Below, piece after piece: positions 9,439 to 16,940 of a stretch of DNA of 55,170 nucleotides. Position numbers and translations under genes: made by a program. Location of the stretch: positions 1-55,170 of the forward strand of contig CALFSW010000173.1 of NCBI GenBank assembly GCA_937916505.1, in the 5' to 3' direction. Positions within the stretch are counted from its first letter, which is position 1; every line of letters begins with the position of its first letter. The DNA comes from an uncultured Verrucomicrobiales bacterium (GTDB lineage Bacteria; Verrucomicrobiota; Verrucomicrobiia; Verrucomicrobiales; Akkermansiaceae). The notes beneath the pieces were generated by a model. That model made no database searches. It was not told the origin of the DNA and saw only the letters and a program-made list of their open reading frames with translations.

Positions 9439-9752
9439 AATCTCTCCTCCTCTTCCCTTTTCGATATCTCAGCGACGTTCTTTTTGGCGGGCTTCGAGTC
9501 GCCCGCGACATTCTCTCGCCCAATCCAAATTTCCAACCGATTCTTCTTCATGTCCCGGTCAGTCTGGAGTCGCCCACCAAGCGTTTCATCCTCGCCAACC
9601 TCATCAGCATGACTCCGGGAACGCTAACGGTCGCTGAAGAGAACGGAGGGAAGACTCTGCTCGTCCATTCCCTCTACGGTGCCGGGGATCCTCAAGCCCT
9701 CATCACCGAAATTCAAACCCGCTACGAGGCCATCCTTGCCAAGCTTCCCTGA
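9435..9752 (+). CDS. mrpE: Na+/H+ antiporter subunit MrpE, short form
   Basis: The gene lies between mrpD and mrpF, overlapping mrpD by four bases, which fixes its identity. The 105-residue product has one N-terminal hydrophobic stretch and the conserved soluble core including RFILANLISMTPGTLTV (about residues 50-66), a strong MrpE signature. Canonical MrpE is about 155-165 residues with two extra N-terminal membrane segments, so this version is shortened at the N-terminus. No upstream in-frame extension can exist without deep overlap with mrpD. MrpE is an accessory assembly subunit, so shortening may be tolerated. Confidence 0.9.
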   Translation: MKSLLLFPFRYLSDVLFGGLRVARDILSPNPNFQPILLHVPVSLESPTKRFILANLISMTPGTLTVAEENGGKTLLVHSLYGAGDPQALITEIQTRYEAILAKLP

Positions 9753-9765
9753 CCTTTCAACAACC

Positions 9766-10020
9766 ATGCTTACCCTTGCTATCATCATCCTTGCGATCTC
9801 AGTGGCTCTCAGTCTGCTACGTCTCGTTACCGCCCAGTCCGCCGCCGACAAGGTGATTGCCGTGGATGTTCTGGCCTTTGAACTTCTTGGGCTCTGCATC
9901 CTGCTTGCTCTGGCCGATGACAATCCCGTCCCCCTCCAGTTCGGCTTCATCCTTGCCATGCTCGGCTTTATTTCGACCCTCATTCTCTCCCGTCTCATTC
10001 ATACCTCCACCAAGCCATGA
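9766..10020 (+). CDS. mrpF: Na+/H+ antiporter subunit MrpF
   Basis: The start is taken as ATG 9766, because this gives an 84-residue protein beginning with a membrane segment (MLTLAIIILAISVALSLL), the usual MrpF length. A longer frame upstream would run into mrpE. Three hydrophobic segments are present, with a charged motif (AADKVIAVDVL, about residues 26-36) between the first two that is conserved in MrpF. The stop overlaps the mrpG start (ATGA 10017-10020). MrpF is a small subunit of the antiporter and in some species also exports bile salts. Confidence 0.93.
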   Translation: MLTLAIIILAISVALSLLRLVTAQSAADKVIAVDVLAFELLGLCILLALADDNPVPLQFGFILAMLGFISTLILSRLIHTSTKP

Positions 10021-10301
10021 TCTCTTTTCTGGTCTCCTTTTTTGCCCTTCTCGGAAGTCTCTGCTTTCTCATCGCCTCACTCGGGCTATTTCGAATGCCC
10101 GATCCGCTTTCCCGTCTCCATGCGGCCACCAAGGCCTCCTCACTTGGAGTCCTTTTGTTAGGTCTCTCCGCAATCATTCGCTTCCCCACTCCGGGGGTCA
10201 TTCTCCTCGCTCTCGCCATCATCTTCCTCATTTTCCTGACTGCTCCCATGGCCTGCCACGCCATTGCCATTCGGCTTCTTCCGGTCAAAGACTCCCCCTG
10301 A
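10017..10301 (+). CDS. mrpG: Na+/H+ antiporter subunit MrpG
   Basis: This 94-residue protein has three membrane segments and the MrpG signature FRMPDPLSRLHAATKASSLG (about residues 24-43). Length is in the usual range (90-125). It overlaps mrpF by four bases and is followed after only 14 bases by the sodium channel gene, so the channel is likely part of the same transcript. MrpG is required for assembly of the full Mrp complex. Confidence 0.94.
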   Translation: MISFLVSFFALLGSLCFLIASLGLFRMPDPLSRLHAATKASSLGVLLLGLSAIIRFPTPGVILLALAIIFLIFLTAPMACHAIAIRLLPVKDSP

Positions 10302-10315
10302 GCGATTCCAAACCG

Positions 10316-11128
10316 ATGTCTCTCCCCTTTTCCAGAAAAGCCCTCGCCAAGTGGATCGAATCCGACCGGGTCCAAACGGTCATCATTGGGGTCATCATTT
10401 TCAATGCCATCCTCCTTGGTGTTGAAACGGATGCCACGATCATGGCACGATGGGGTCCGCTCCTGCGCACTCTTGATCTTTGTTGCCTGATTATCTTCGT
10501 CGCCGAAATCTTGATCAAAATCTCCGTCCATCGCCTCGCCTTCTGGCGGGATGGCTGGAACCTCTTCGACTTTTTTGTCATCGCCGTCGCTCTCGTTCCC
10601 AACGCCGGGCCGTGGTCCGTCCTTCGGGCTCTCCGGGTTCTCCGCGTCCTGCGACTTCTCACCGTGGTCCCGTCGCTTCGAAAAGTGGTGGCGGCCTTCC
10701 TTCATTCCATTCCCGGCATCGCCGGGGTTTTGGCCCTGATGTCCATCGTTTTCTACACCGCCGCCGTCCTGGCGACGCGACTCTTCGGGGCAGATTTTCC
10801 TGATTGGTTCGGCTCGATTGGCAAGAGCCTTTACAGCCTTTTCCAGATCATGACCCTTGAAAGCTGGTCCATGGGGATCGTACGCCCGGTGATGGAAATC
10901 CATCCCTGGGCCTGGATCTTCTTCGTGCCCTTCATCGTCGTGGCCACCTTCACCATCCTCAATCTCTTCCTCGGCATCATCGTCTCCACGATGCAGGAAC
11001 TGGCCACTCTTCCCGATCCCAAGGAACAGCAACGCGAGCTCAAAGAATTACTCCGGCGTATGGACGACGATATGAAAGCCCTCCGCATCCTCGTCGAAAA
11101 TCCTCCTCCAAATGGAAACGACGAATAA
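10316..11128 (+). CDS. bacterial voltage-gated sodium channel (NaChBac/NavAb family)
   Basis: The start is ATG 10316, giving 270 residues, close to NavAb (267) and NaChBac (274). Six membrane segments are visible. S4 carries arginines at every third position (R104, R107, R110, R113) and is preceded by acidic partners in S2-S3 (E64, D85). The pore loop holds the selectivity filter TLESWS (180-185) with E182, the glutamate ring that gives Na+ selectivity, preceded by FQIM and followed by MGIVRPVM, nearly as in NavAb. S6 ends in FLGIIVSTM and a charged C-terminal helix (about 236-260) suits the four-helix tetramerisation bundle. It lies 14 bases after mrpG. Inference: controlled Na+ entry coupled to Mrp-driven Na+ cycling, motility or pH homeostasis. 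Confidence 0.96.
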   Translation: MSLPFSRKALAKWIESDRVQTVIIGVIIFNAILLGVETDATIMARWGPLLRTLDLCCLIIFVAEILIKISVHRLAFWRDGWNLFDFFVIAVALVPNAGPWSVLRALRVLRVLRLLTVVPSLRKVVAAFLHSIPGIAGVLALMSIVFYTAAVLATRLFGADFPDWFGSIGKSLYSLFQIMTLESWSMGIVRPVMEIHPWAWIFFVPFIVVATFTILNLFLGIIVSTMQELATLPDPKEQQRELKELLRRMDDDMKALRILVENPPPNGNDE

Positions 11129-11294
11129 AATACATCAATAATTGCAGGTTTATGGAAGCGTGGGAATTTTGAGGCGTGGGCTACGCTTTTTAAGATGAAG
11201 ACCGATGACAGTGGGTGGGCGCTGCCGGCATCCCTCTTTTTTCAGCATTTCTTTTCCCAAGAAACGGCCATTGAGAGAAAGCGAAAGGATGGTC

Positions 11295-13148
11295 ATGGCC
11301 GCCCGTCGTGGCGGAAGAATCCTCTGGAAGGCCACGGACAAGACTGCCAGCATCGCAGTCGTGAACTCTGTCGGCAAAGTCATCGTCCCATTCCTCTTGT
11401 TCGCCCTTCCCGGTTGCGAGAAGAAGCATACTGACACGAAGGGAGACTCGAAGGGAGAGAGGGCAGACGAATTGATCCCGGTTGCCTCGCATTTGGGCAC
11501 TCCCCCAAAACGCGCGCCCGGTGAATCCGCAACCGACGGAGCGACAAGCATTGAAGTGCCACAGACCGGGGTGACCACTGCCACCGATCGTGTGGCTGCG
11601 GACTCCAGCGGAGACGGAGGGGGGCATGCGAAGATCTTGAAACAGATATTTGCAAGTGACACCGACCTCGACAAGATCGTTGCTCCGAACTTTCGCTCGA
11701 CCGCTCTCGTCCCCGGTGAAAAAATGCTTGAATCCCTGGAGATGCCCGGGGGCTTCCGGGTCGTGCGATTGCGCGCCGGGATCGATCTTCCGCCCACCGC
11801 TGGCCTCGCGGCGCTGCAAGAGGTGCGCGCGCGATTTGGAAATGAAGGCCAGATCTCGGTCAAGGATCTCGGTGACGAGGCACTCATCGAGCAGAGAAAC
11901 CACTCCACGGGGATCACCGTTCGGTGGATCTGCGAGTGGGAGGGCGAAAAATTGGCCTCCGTGCGACTTGCCGGTTTTCAGGAAGTGACCCGCGACCAAA
12001 GCGAGACCCTCTTCGGAGACGCGACCGTGGCCGCCCTGGGAAAGACGCCCGGTTTCGACCGCCAGGTGACCGGAGGGGCGGGATATTGGTCGCAGCGCCT
12101 GACCCGCATCGACGACATGCGCATGACCGGCCACTCCGGGTTGGCGATCGGGGACGTGGATGGGGATGGACTGGATGATCTCTACGTCTGCGACGGTGGC
12201 GGACTCCCGAACCGCCTCTACATGCAGCAGAGCGACGGGACGGTCCGCGATGCGTCCGCCGGGTCGGGGACAGACTGGCTCGAAGGCTCGCGTGGCGCGC
12301 TCCTTGTCGATCTTGACAACGACGGCGACCAGGACCTCGTCGTGTCGACGGTGGCGTTGGTGCTGTTCGCAGAGAACGACGGCAGCGGGGTATTCACCTT
12401 GCGAGGCGGACACAAAGGATCCTCCAGTGCCCATTCGTTAGCAGCGGCGGACTTTGATCTCGACGGGGATCTGGACATCTACGTCTGCAGTTACGGTGGC
12501 GGGATGGGGGGCTCCGGTGCCTCCGGTTTCGAAGCCCGCTCACCGGTTCCCTTCAACGACGCGGAGAACGGAGGGCGGAACGTGCTGCTGCGCAACAACG
12601 GTGGATTCGCGATCGAGGATGTCACCGTCGCGGTCGGGCTCGACGCGAAGAACAGCCGCTGGAGTTTCGCGGCGGCGTGGGAAGATTTTGATGCCGACGG
12701 CGATGCCGATCTCTACGTGGCGAACGACTTCGGCCGCAACACTTTCTACCGGAACGACGGCGGGACCTTTTCCGAGATCGCTGCGGAGGCCGGTGTGGAG
12801 GACATGGCAAGCGGGATGTCGGTCGCGTGGGCTGACTTTGATCGAGACACCCGCATGGATCTCTACGTCGGAAACATGTTCTCATCCGCCGGGAAGCGTG
12901 AAACCGCCCGGACCAGCTTTCGCCGGAACCGGTCCGAGGGAAGTGTCAAAGACCTTCGCCGCATGGCGCGCGGGAACACTTTGTTCTCTTCCGCTGACAA
13001 CGGGTTCACCGACATCGGCGAACTGGCCGGAGTGAACGTGGGGCGCTGGGCCTGGAGTTCGGGCTTTGCCGATATCAACAACGACGGCTGGGAGGACATT
13101 GTCGTCGCCAACGGCTACCTGACCAATCGCCACGCCTCCGATTTGTGA
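11295..13148 (+). CDS. FG-GAP/ASPIC-UnbV lipoprotein, N-terminal part up to in-frame TGA
   Basis: ATG 11295 was chosen because AAAGG lies six bases upstream; a longer frame starts at 11205. The product begins with a long signal ending in the lipobox L-P-G-C (C41), so it is likely a lipoprotein. From about residue 275 on it has FG-GAP/VCBS-type calcium-binding repeats: DVDGDGLDDLYV, DLDNDGDQDLVV, DLDGDLDIYV, DADGDADLYVAND and DRDTRMDLYVGN. These form a beta-propeller. The frame stops at TGA 13146-13148 right after ANGYLTNRHASDL, but the same frame continues without another stop to 14732. Homologues I know of read straight through into a conserved FFWRQVV segment, so this is one gene with an internal TGA: a nonsense mutation, or recoding. 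Confidence 0.85.
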   Translation: MAARRGGRILWKATDKTASIAVVNSVGKVIVPFLLFALPGCEKKHTDTKGDSKGERADELIPVASHLGTPPKRAPGESATDGATSIEVPQTGVTTATDRVAADSSGDGGGHAKILKQIFASDTDLDKIVAPNFRSTALVPGEKMLESLEMPGGFRVVRLRAGIDLPPTAGLAALQEVRARFGNEGQISVKDLGDEALIEQRNHSTGITVRWICEWEGEKLASVRLAGFQEVTRDQSETLFGDATVAALGKTPGFDRQVTGGAGYWSQRLTRIDDMRMTGHSGLAIGDVDGDGLDDLYVCDGGGLPNRLYMQQSDGTVRDASAGSGTDWLEGSRGALLVDLDNDGDQDLVVSTVALVLFAENDGSGVFTLRGGHKGSSSAHSLAAADFDLDGDLDIYVCSYGGGMGGSGASGFEARSPVPFNDAENGGRNVLLRNNGGFAIEDVTVAVGLDAKNSRWSFAAAWEDFDADGDADLYVANDFGRNTFYRNDGGTFSEIAAEAGVEDMASGMSVAWADFDRDTRMDLYVGNMFSSAGKRETARTSFRRNRSEGSVKDLRRMARGNTLFSSADNGFTDIGELAGVNVGRWAWSSGFADINNDGWEDIVVANGYLTNRHASDL

Positions 13149-13157
13149 CCCTTCTTC

Positions 13158-13178
13158 TGGCGCCAGGTCGTGGCGCCA
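13158..13178 (+). other. SECIS-like hairpin 9 nt after the in-frame TGA
   Basis: Two exact copies of TGGCGCCA (13158-13165 and 13171-13178), a self-complementary octamer, flank the loop GGTCG (13166-13170), giving an 8-bp GC-rich stem. It starts nine bases after TGA 13146-13148. The E. coli fdhF SECIS also has a GGUC apical loop closed by an A-U pair at about the same distance from UGA (18 nt there, 17 nt here). The bulged U of the E. coli element is absent. The sequence also encodes the conserved W-R-Q-V-V-A residues, so coincidence is possible. Confidence 0.35.
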
Positions 13179-14732
13179 TCACCGTCCGACGCCTCGGACA
13201 AAGTCGGCGGTGCTCTCTATGCAAGGGGCTGGTCGGCGATCATGCAACTTGCACGCGAGGGCAAATCGTGGAGCGGCCACGAGCGCAATGCCGTCTTTCT
13301 GAATACCGGAGGTGCCCGCTTTGCCACCGCCTCCGTCGCCAGCGGGCTCGACTTTGCCGACGACGGCCGCGCCATCGGCTTTACCGACTGGGATCACGAT
13401 GGCGATGTCGATCTCTGGTTTCGGAATCGTTCGGGGCCGCGACTTCGCCTGATGTTAAACCGGTCGAAAAAATCCCGCTCGATCGCGATCAGGCTGGAGG
13501 GAACGACCTGCAACCGCGATGCCATAGGCGCCCGGGTCTTGGTTGATATTGACGGTCAGCCGCCCCAGACCAAATCGGTGCGCGCAGGAGATCTCTTTCT
13601 TTCGCAATCGAGCAAATGGTTGCACTTCGGTCTGGTGGGAACGGTCACGGATCCTGCCGTAAAAGTGCGATGGCCGGGCGGAACAGAGGAGTCGTTTGGC
13701 CGCCTCAGCGCGGGTGGGCGTTTTCTCCTGAAGGAAGGCAGTGGCAAAGCCAAAGATGCGCACCCAGGGCGCGACGAGGTGACGCTGCCACTGTCCGATC
13801 TCCCCGCGAGCGATCTCCCGGCGACCGCAAAGATCCTTCTGCCCGCTCGAGTCCCACTCCCCCCTTGTGAGTATTTGGATCCCGAGGGCGCGCGGCAACA
13901 GGTCATCTGCGAGAGCCCCACGCTTCTGATCTTTTGGAGTGCGACCTGCCCGATCTGCACTGCTGAACTCGCAGGGCTATCGCAGCGGTCGGAGGAAATC
14001 CGAGCTGCGGGAATCAAAATCATCGCTCTCTGCACCGACACGCTCACCCGGTCGGGCGAGCAGCCCGTCACCGCAGCCCCCCCCCCATTTCCCGGGGGAG
14101 ACGTCACCGCACCTTCGATGGGGATGATCCTGTACCTTGAGACGGCCTTGTTTGATCAGGGGATCCCTCCGGCCGTGCCCCTTTCCTTCCTGCTCACCGC
14201 AGATGCTGAGATTGCGGCAATCTACCGGGGACCGGTCGGGGTCGATACCCTCATCGCCGACGCCGCCCTCCTCGGAGAATCCTCTCCCAGAGACTTACGC
14301 AACCAGCAACTTCCCTACAAGGGGCGCTGGTATACCGAACCAGCCACTCGAAGCCAGGTGCTGGGAATCGTGGGCGGACGGTTTCAAGCGCGTTTCCCCG
14401 GGGCCTCTCTCCACTATCTCGCAAAGATTGCGGAGAGCGAATCCGGCTCACGGCGAGAAGCCCTCGAAACCGAACTCGGCCGAAAGCATCACACACTCGC
14501 TCGACAGTTCTTCGAAGCGAAAGACGCAAGCAAGGCAGAACGCCACTACAGGGCAGCGCTTCGGTTTGCCCCGGCCAGTTCAGCAATCCACATCGACTTT
14601 GGGGCCATGTTAGGAGGCCTCGGGCGACTCGCGGAAGCAAAATCACAGTTCGAGCGTGCATTGGCACTCGATCCACAAAATTCCCTCGCACGCAGCAACT
14701 TGGAGCGCGTCAAAGAACTCCTGGCCCGGTAG
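13170..14732 (+). CDS. ASPIC/UnbV-thioredoxin-TPR protein, C-terminal part after in-frame TGA
   Basis: This is the same reading frame as the preceding entry. If translated alone it would start at GTG 13170 without any signal peptide, so independent function is doubtful. It continues the propeller protein: GHERNAVFLNTGG and DWDHDGDVDLWF, then an ASPIC/UnbV segment (about residues 105-180, with VRWPGGTEESF). Next comes a TlpA/redoxin-like domain with a CPIC dithiol (C260, C263) after LLIFWSAT, and finally TPR-like helices (about 440-515, including SAIHIDFGAMLGGLGRLAEA). The frame is clean for 520 residues with no further stops or shifts, so any inactivation is recent, or the TGA is read through. 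Confidence 0.85.
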   Translation: MAPSPSDASDKVGGALYARGWSAIMQLAREGKSWSGHERNAVFLNTGGARFATASVASGLDFADDGRAIGFTDWDHDGDVDLWFRNRSGPRLRLMLNRSKKSRSIAIRLEGTTCNRDAIGARVLVDIDGQPPQTKSVRAGDLFLSQSSKWLHFGLVGTVTDPAVKVRWPGGTEESFGRLSAGGRFLLKEGSGKAKDAHPGRDEVTLPLSDLPASDLPATAKILLPARVPLPPCEYLDPEGARQQVICESPTLLIFWSATCPICTAELAGLSQRSEEIRAAGIKIIALCTDTLTRSGEQPVTAAPPPFPGGDVTAPSMGMILYLETALFDQGIPPAVPLSFLLTADAEIAAIYRGPVGVDTLIADAALLGESSPRDLRNQQLPYKGRWYTEPATRSQVLGIVGGRFQARFPGASLHYLAKIAESESGSRREALETELGRKHHTLARQFFEAKDASKAERHYRAALRFAPASSAIHIDFGAMLGGLGRLAEAKSQFERALALDPQNSLARSNLERVKELLAR

Positions 14733-14864
14733 CTCACCATACTTTTATTTGCGTGTTCGGAAAAATCCCTTGTTAGAGTTGTCTGAAATTGTTAATCAAA
14801 TGACTGATGGAGATTCGCTGCGGCGGGAGTTCATCAAGATCACTAAATCCGTAAAACATAGACT

Positions 14865-15527
14865 ATGAAAATCACTCCACTCCTCGCTGCCGGAACGTCA
14901 CTGGCGCTATTAGGCACTGCAAGCGCCGTCACCATCGGCTTCGGCCCTAATGTCACGACTCCTGTGCAGGACACCATGTCCGACGGTACTAACAACCAGA
15001 TGCGCCAGAACATCAATATCACCGATGTGGTGACACTGGGACCTGGAACGTATCAGGCGATCAGCTGGGACTACCAGGCTGCACCGGACGCCACCAACGG
15101 AGCCACCCAACCGGTGTTTCCGTTTCTGACCATCCTCAATGGCGCAGCCAGCCATACTGTCCTCGCCTTCGGATCCACGATCGATACCGAACCGGGCATT
15201 CAGAACCTGGTGGCCTTCGGAGGCACGAACAACACCTTCACCCTTACCTCGGACACCACGATTGCGGCAGGGGTTCAAAATCCAAGTGGGGCGGGGATTC
15301 AGAACAGCATAATGACGGACACCAGCTTTGGAGTCACCGATCACGCGAACAGCCTCAATTTTGACGAAGCAGGAGGAGTCGGAAATACCCTTGATAATTT
15401 TGGGCACGCAAACCTGACACGGACCTATGCCTTCTCGATCGAGGTGGTGCAGGTTCCCGAACCTTCGAGTGCTTTGCTCGTCTTTCTGGGTGGGGCCGTG
15501 GCATTCCGCCGCCGCCGCCAAGCCTAA
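14865..15527 (+). CDS. PEP-CTERM sorting-domain protein
   Basis: This 220-residue exported protein starts with a signal peptide (MKITPLLAAGTSLALLGTASA). It ends with the full PEP-CTERM tripartite signal: VPEPSS (about residues 195-200), a hydrophobic helix (ALLVFLGGAVAF) and a basic tail (RRRRQA). Such proteins are processed by exosortase and displayed or released at the surface, often with exopolysaccharide. The mature part is rich in Thr, Asn and Gly and looks beta-stranded; no catalytic motif is visible. No exosortase gene is in this window. A hairpin with terminator character follows (15547-15569). Confidence 0.93.
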   Translation: MKITPLLAAGTSLALLGTASAVTIGFGPNVTTPVQDTMSDGTNNQMRQNINITDVVTLGPGTYQAISWDYQAAPDATNGATQPVFPFLTILNGAASHTVLAFGSTIDTEPGIQNLVAFGGTNNTFTLTSDTTIAAGVQNPSGAGIQNSIMTDTSFGVTDHANSLNFDEAGGVGNTLDNFGHANLTRTYAFSIEVVQVPEPSSALLVFLGGAVAFRRRRQA

Positions 15528-15546
15528 TTGACAGGATTCTCATTGA

Positions 15547-15569
15547 AACCGGGGCTCCGCGCCCCGGTT
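15547..15569 (+). terminator. GC-rich hairpin after PEP-CTERM gene
   Basis: A 9-bp stem AACCGGGGC (15547-15555) pairs with GCCCCGGTT (15561-15569) across the loop TCCGC. It lies 20 bases after the stop codon. The following T-tract is weak (TTCATCG), so termination may be partial or the hairpin may protect the transcript end. Confidence 0.5.
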
Positions 15570-15648
15570 CATCGATTGCTACCCACGGACTGGTCGATCA
15601 GCTCTTTTTACAGAAAATAATTGCACTTCCCTTGAGACGGCAGTTCGA

Positions 15649-16815
15649 ATGGGCTATCTGTCGACCTGGTCCATGGAAGTATTTCGTCATCGAGCAGGAG
15701 GCGTCGGGCGGGTCTTCGCCGCAGTAGCGACGGCCATCCTCGGAATCACCCTGCTTGCAGGTCTGAGTCCGAAGGATTTTTCATTTGATAATGCCGTTTC
15801 CCGCACCGCTGACCGACCGGGATTGGAATTCGGGAAATACGGTGTCGCAACGGCGTCAATGGGCCATAAAGAGGGGCCCCCGGCCCTTTCGGCCGGTGAT
15901 GGACTGACCGTTGAACTTTCCGTCCAATTGGCAGATCCTCATCCTGACGCGGGAGGATTCATGTTTCTGATGCATGTTTATGACGGCGACGCCTCGTCGC
16001 AGTTTGTCATTGGGCAGTGGCGCTCGCATCTCATTGTCATGAATGGCGACGACTATAGCTACGAGCGTCGTTCGCCGCGCCTCTCGGTTGATCTTTCCAA
16101 TGTTCTCGATGGTGTTGCTGACATTGCCGTCGTTTCAGACACTTGGGGAGCTAAAATCTATCTCAATGGCGTCCTGGCCGCTTCACGGGAAGGGGTTCAC
16201 TTTACAATGCCGGAATCGGGAGATGCGAATGGCTTCACGCTGGCATTTGGCAACTCAGTGCATCGCAAGAATTCCTGGCCGGGAAAGCTGTATGGCTTCG
16301 CTCTCTGCTCAAGGGCGCTGCCGGAGAGTGAGATTGGACGCATGAATCACACGAGTGATCACTCGCGCTTTGAAGTTCTCTACCTGTTCGATCGTTTGGA
16401 CGGTCCCAAAGACCTTGAAAACGATGCCTCGGGAAACGGCCGTCACTTGAGTATTCCCTCGAACACCTTTTTCATCCGCAGTGGATTTCTCGATGAACCG
16501 ATTCTGCATTGGAATAGAGATGAGGGGACCCTGGAAGACGTGATCCTGAATCTTCTGGGATTCGTGCCGCTTGGATTCTGTCTGGCGTGGGCACTTTGCA
16601 AGAGCCGCGGATACCGGTGGACACGGACATGCGCGGTCGTTCTTCTCTCCGGTTTCATGTTGAGTCTGTTTTTCGAGCTGGTTCAGGCATGGATTCCCTC
16701 GCGCAGTTCGAGTTCACGAGATTTGATGTTCAACTCGCTGGGGGCGGGTCTTGGTGCCTTGGCGGCAATCTTCTGGTTACGGCTACCGCGACCTTGGTCG
16801 AGGACAGCGAATTGA
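15649..16815 (+). CDS. LamG (concanavalin-like)-VanZ membrane protein
   Basis: This 388-residue protein has an N-terminal membrane segment (about residues 20-40). It is followed by a LamG-type beta-sandwich (about 50-265) with the recurring LFDRLDG...DASGNGRHL pattern of carbohydrate-binding jelly rolls. The C-terminal VanZ-like membrane domain (about 295-385) contains LNLLGFVPLGFCLAW, LFFELVQAWIPSRSSSSRDLMFNSLGA. VanZ-fold proteins confer teicoplanin resistance in enterococci, but many relatives lie in exopolysaccharide or exosortase loci. It follows a PEP-CTERM gene here, which supports a surface polysaccharide link; function is inferred. A start at ATG 15673 is also possible. Confidence 0.88.
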   Translation: MGYLSTWSMEVFRHRAGGVGRVFAAVATAILGITLLAGLSPKDFSFDNAVSRTADRPGLEFGKYGVATASMGHKEGPPALSAGDGLTVELSVQLADPHPDAGGFMFLMHVYDGDASSQFVIGQWRSHLIVMNGDDYSYERRSPRLSVDLSNVLDGVADIAVVSDTWGAKIYLNGVLAASREGVHFTMPESGDANGFTLAFGNSVHRKNSWPGKLYGFALCSRALPESEIGRMNHTSDHSRFEVLYLFDRLDGPKDLENDASGNGRHLSIPSNTFFIRSGFLDEPILHWNRDEGTLEDVILNLLGFVPLGFCLAWALCKSRGYRWTRTCAVVLLSGFMLSLFFELVQAWIPSRSSSSRDLMFNSLGAGLGALAAIFWLRLPRPWSRTAN

Positions 16816-16940
16816 GCCAAAGCCGACGTCCGGGACGGGGGGCGCATGAAAATTCCTGTCAACACGAGCGCCTGCGCCCGGTCACGGCACATCCCTTCTC
16901 ATCAGCGCCCGCATTTCGTCTCGGTGACATTCTCCTGCCT

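Noticed and set aside
9857-10315. N-terminal extension of the sodium channel frame
   Set aside because: It overlaps mrpF and mrpG out of frame; ATG 10316 gives the normal NavAb-like length.
9995-11032. 345-residue minus-strand frame across mrpG and the channel gene
   Set aside because: Highly charged, low-complexity shadow of membrane protein codons; the plus strand has unmistakable families.
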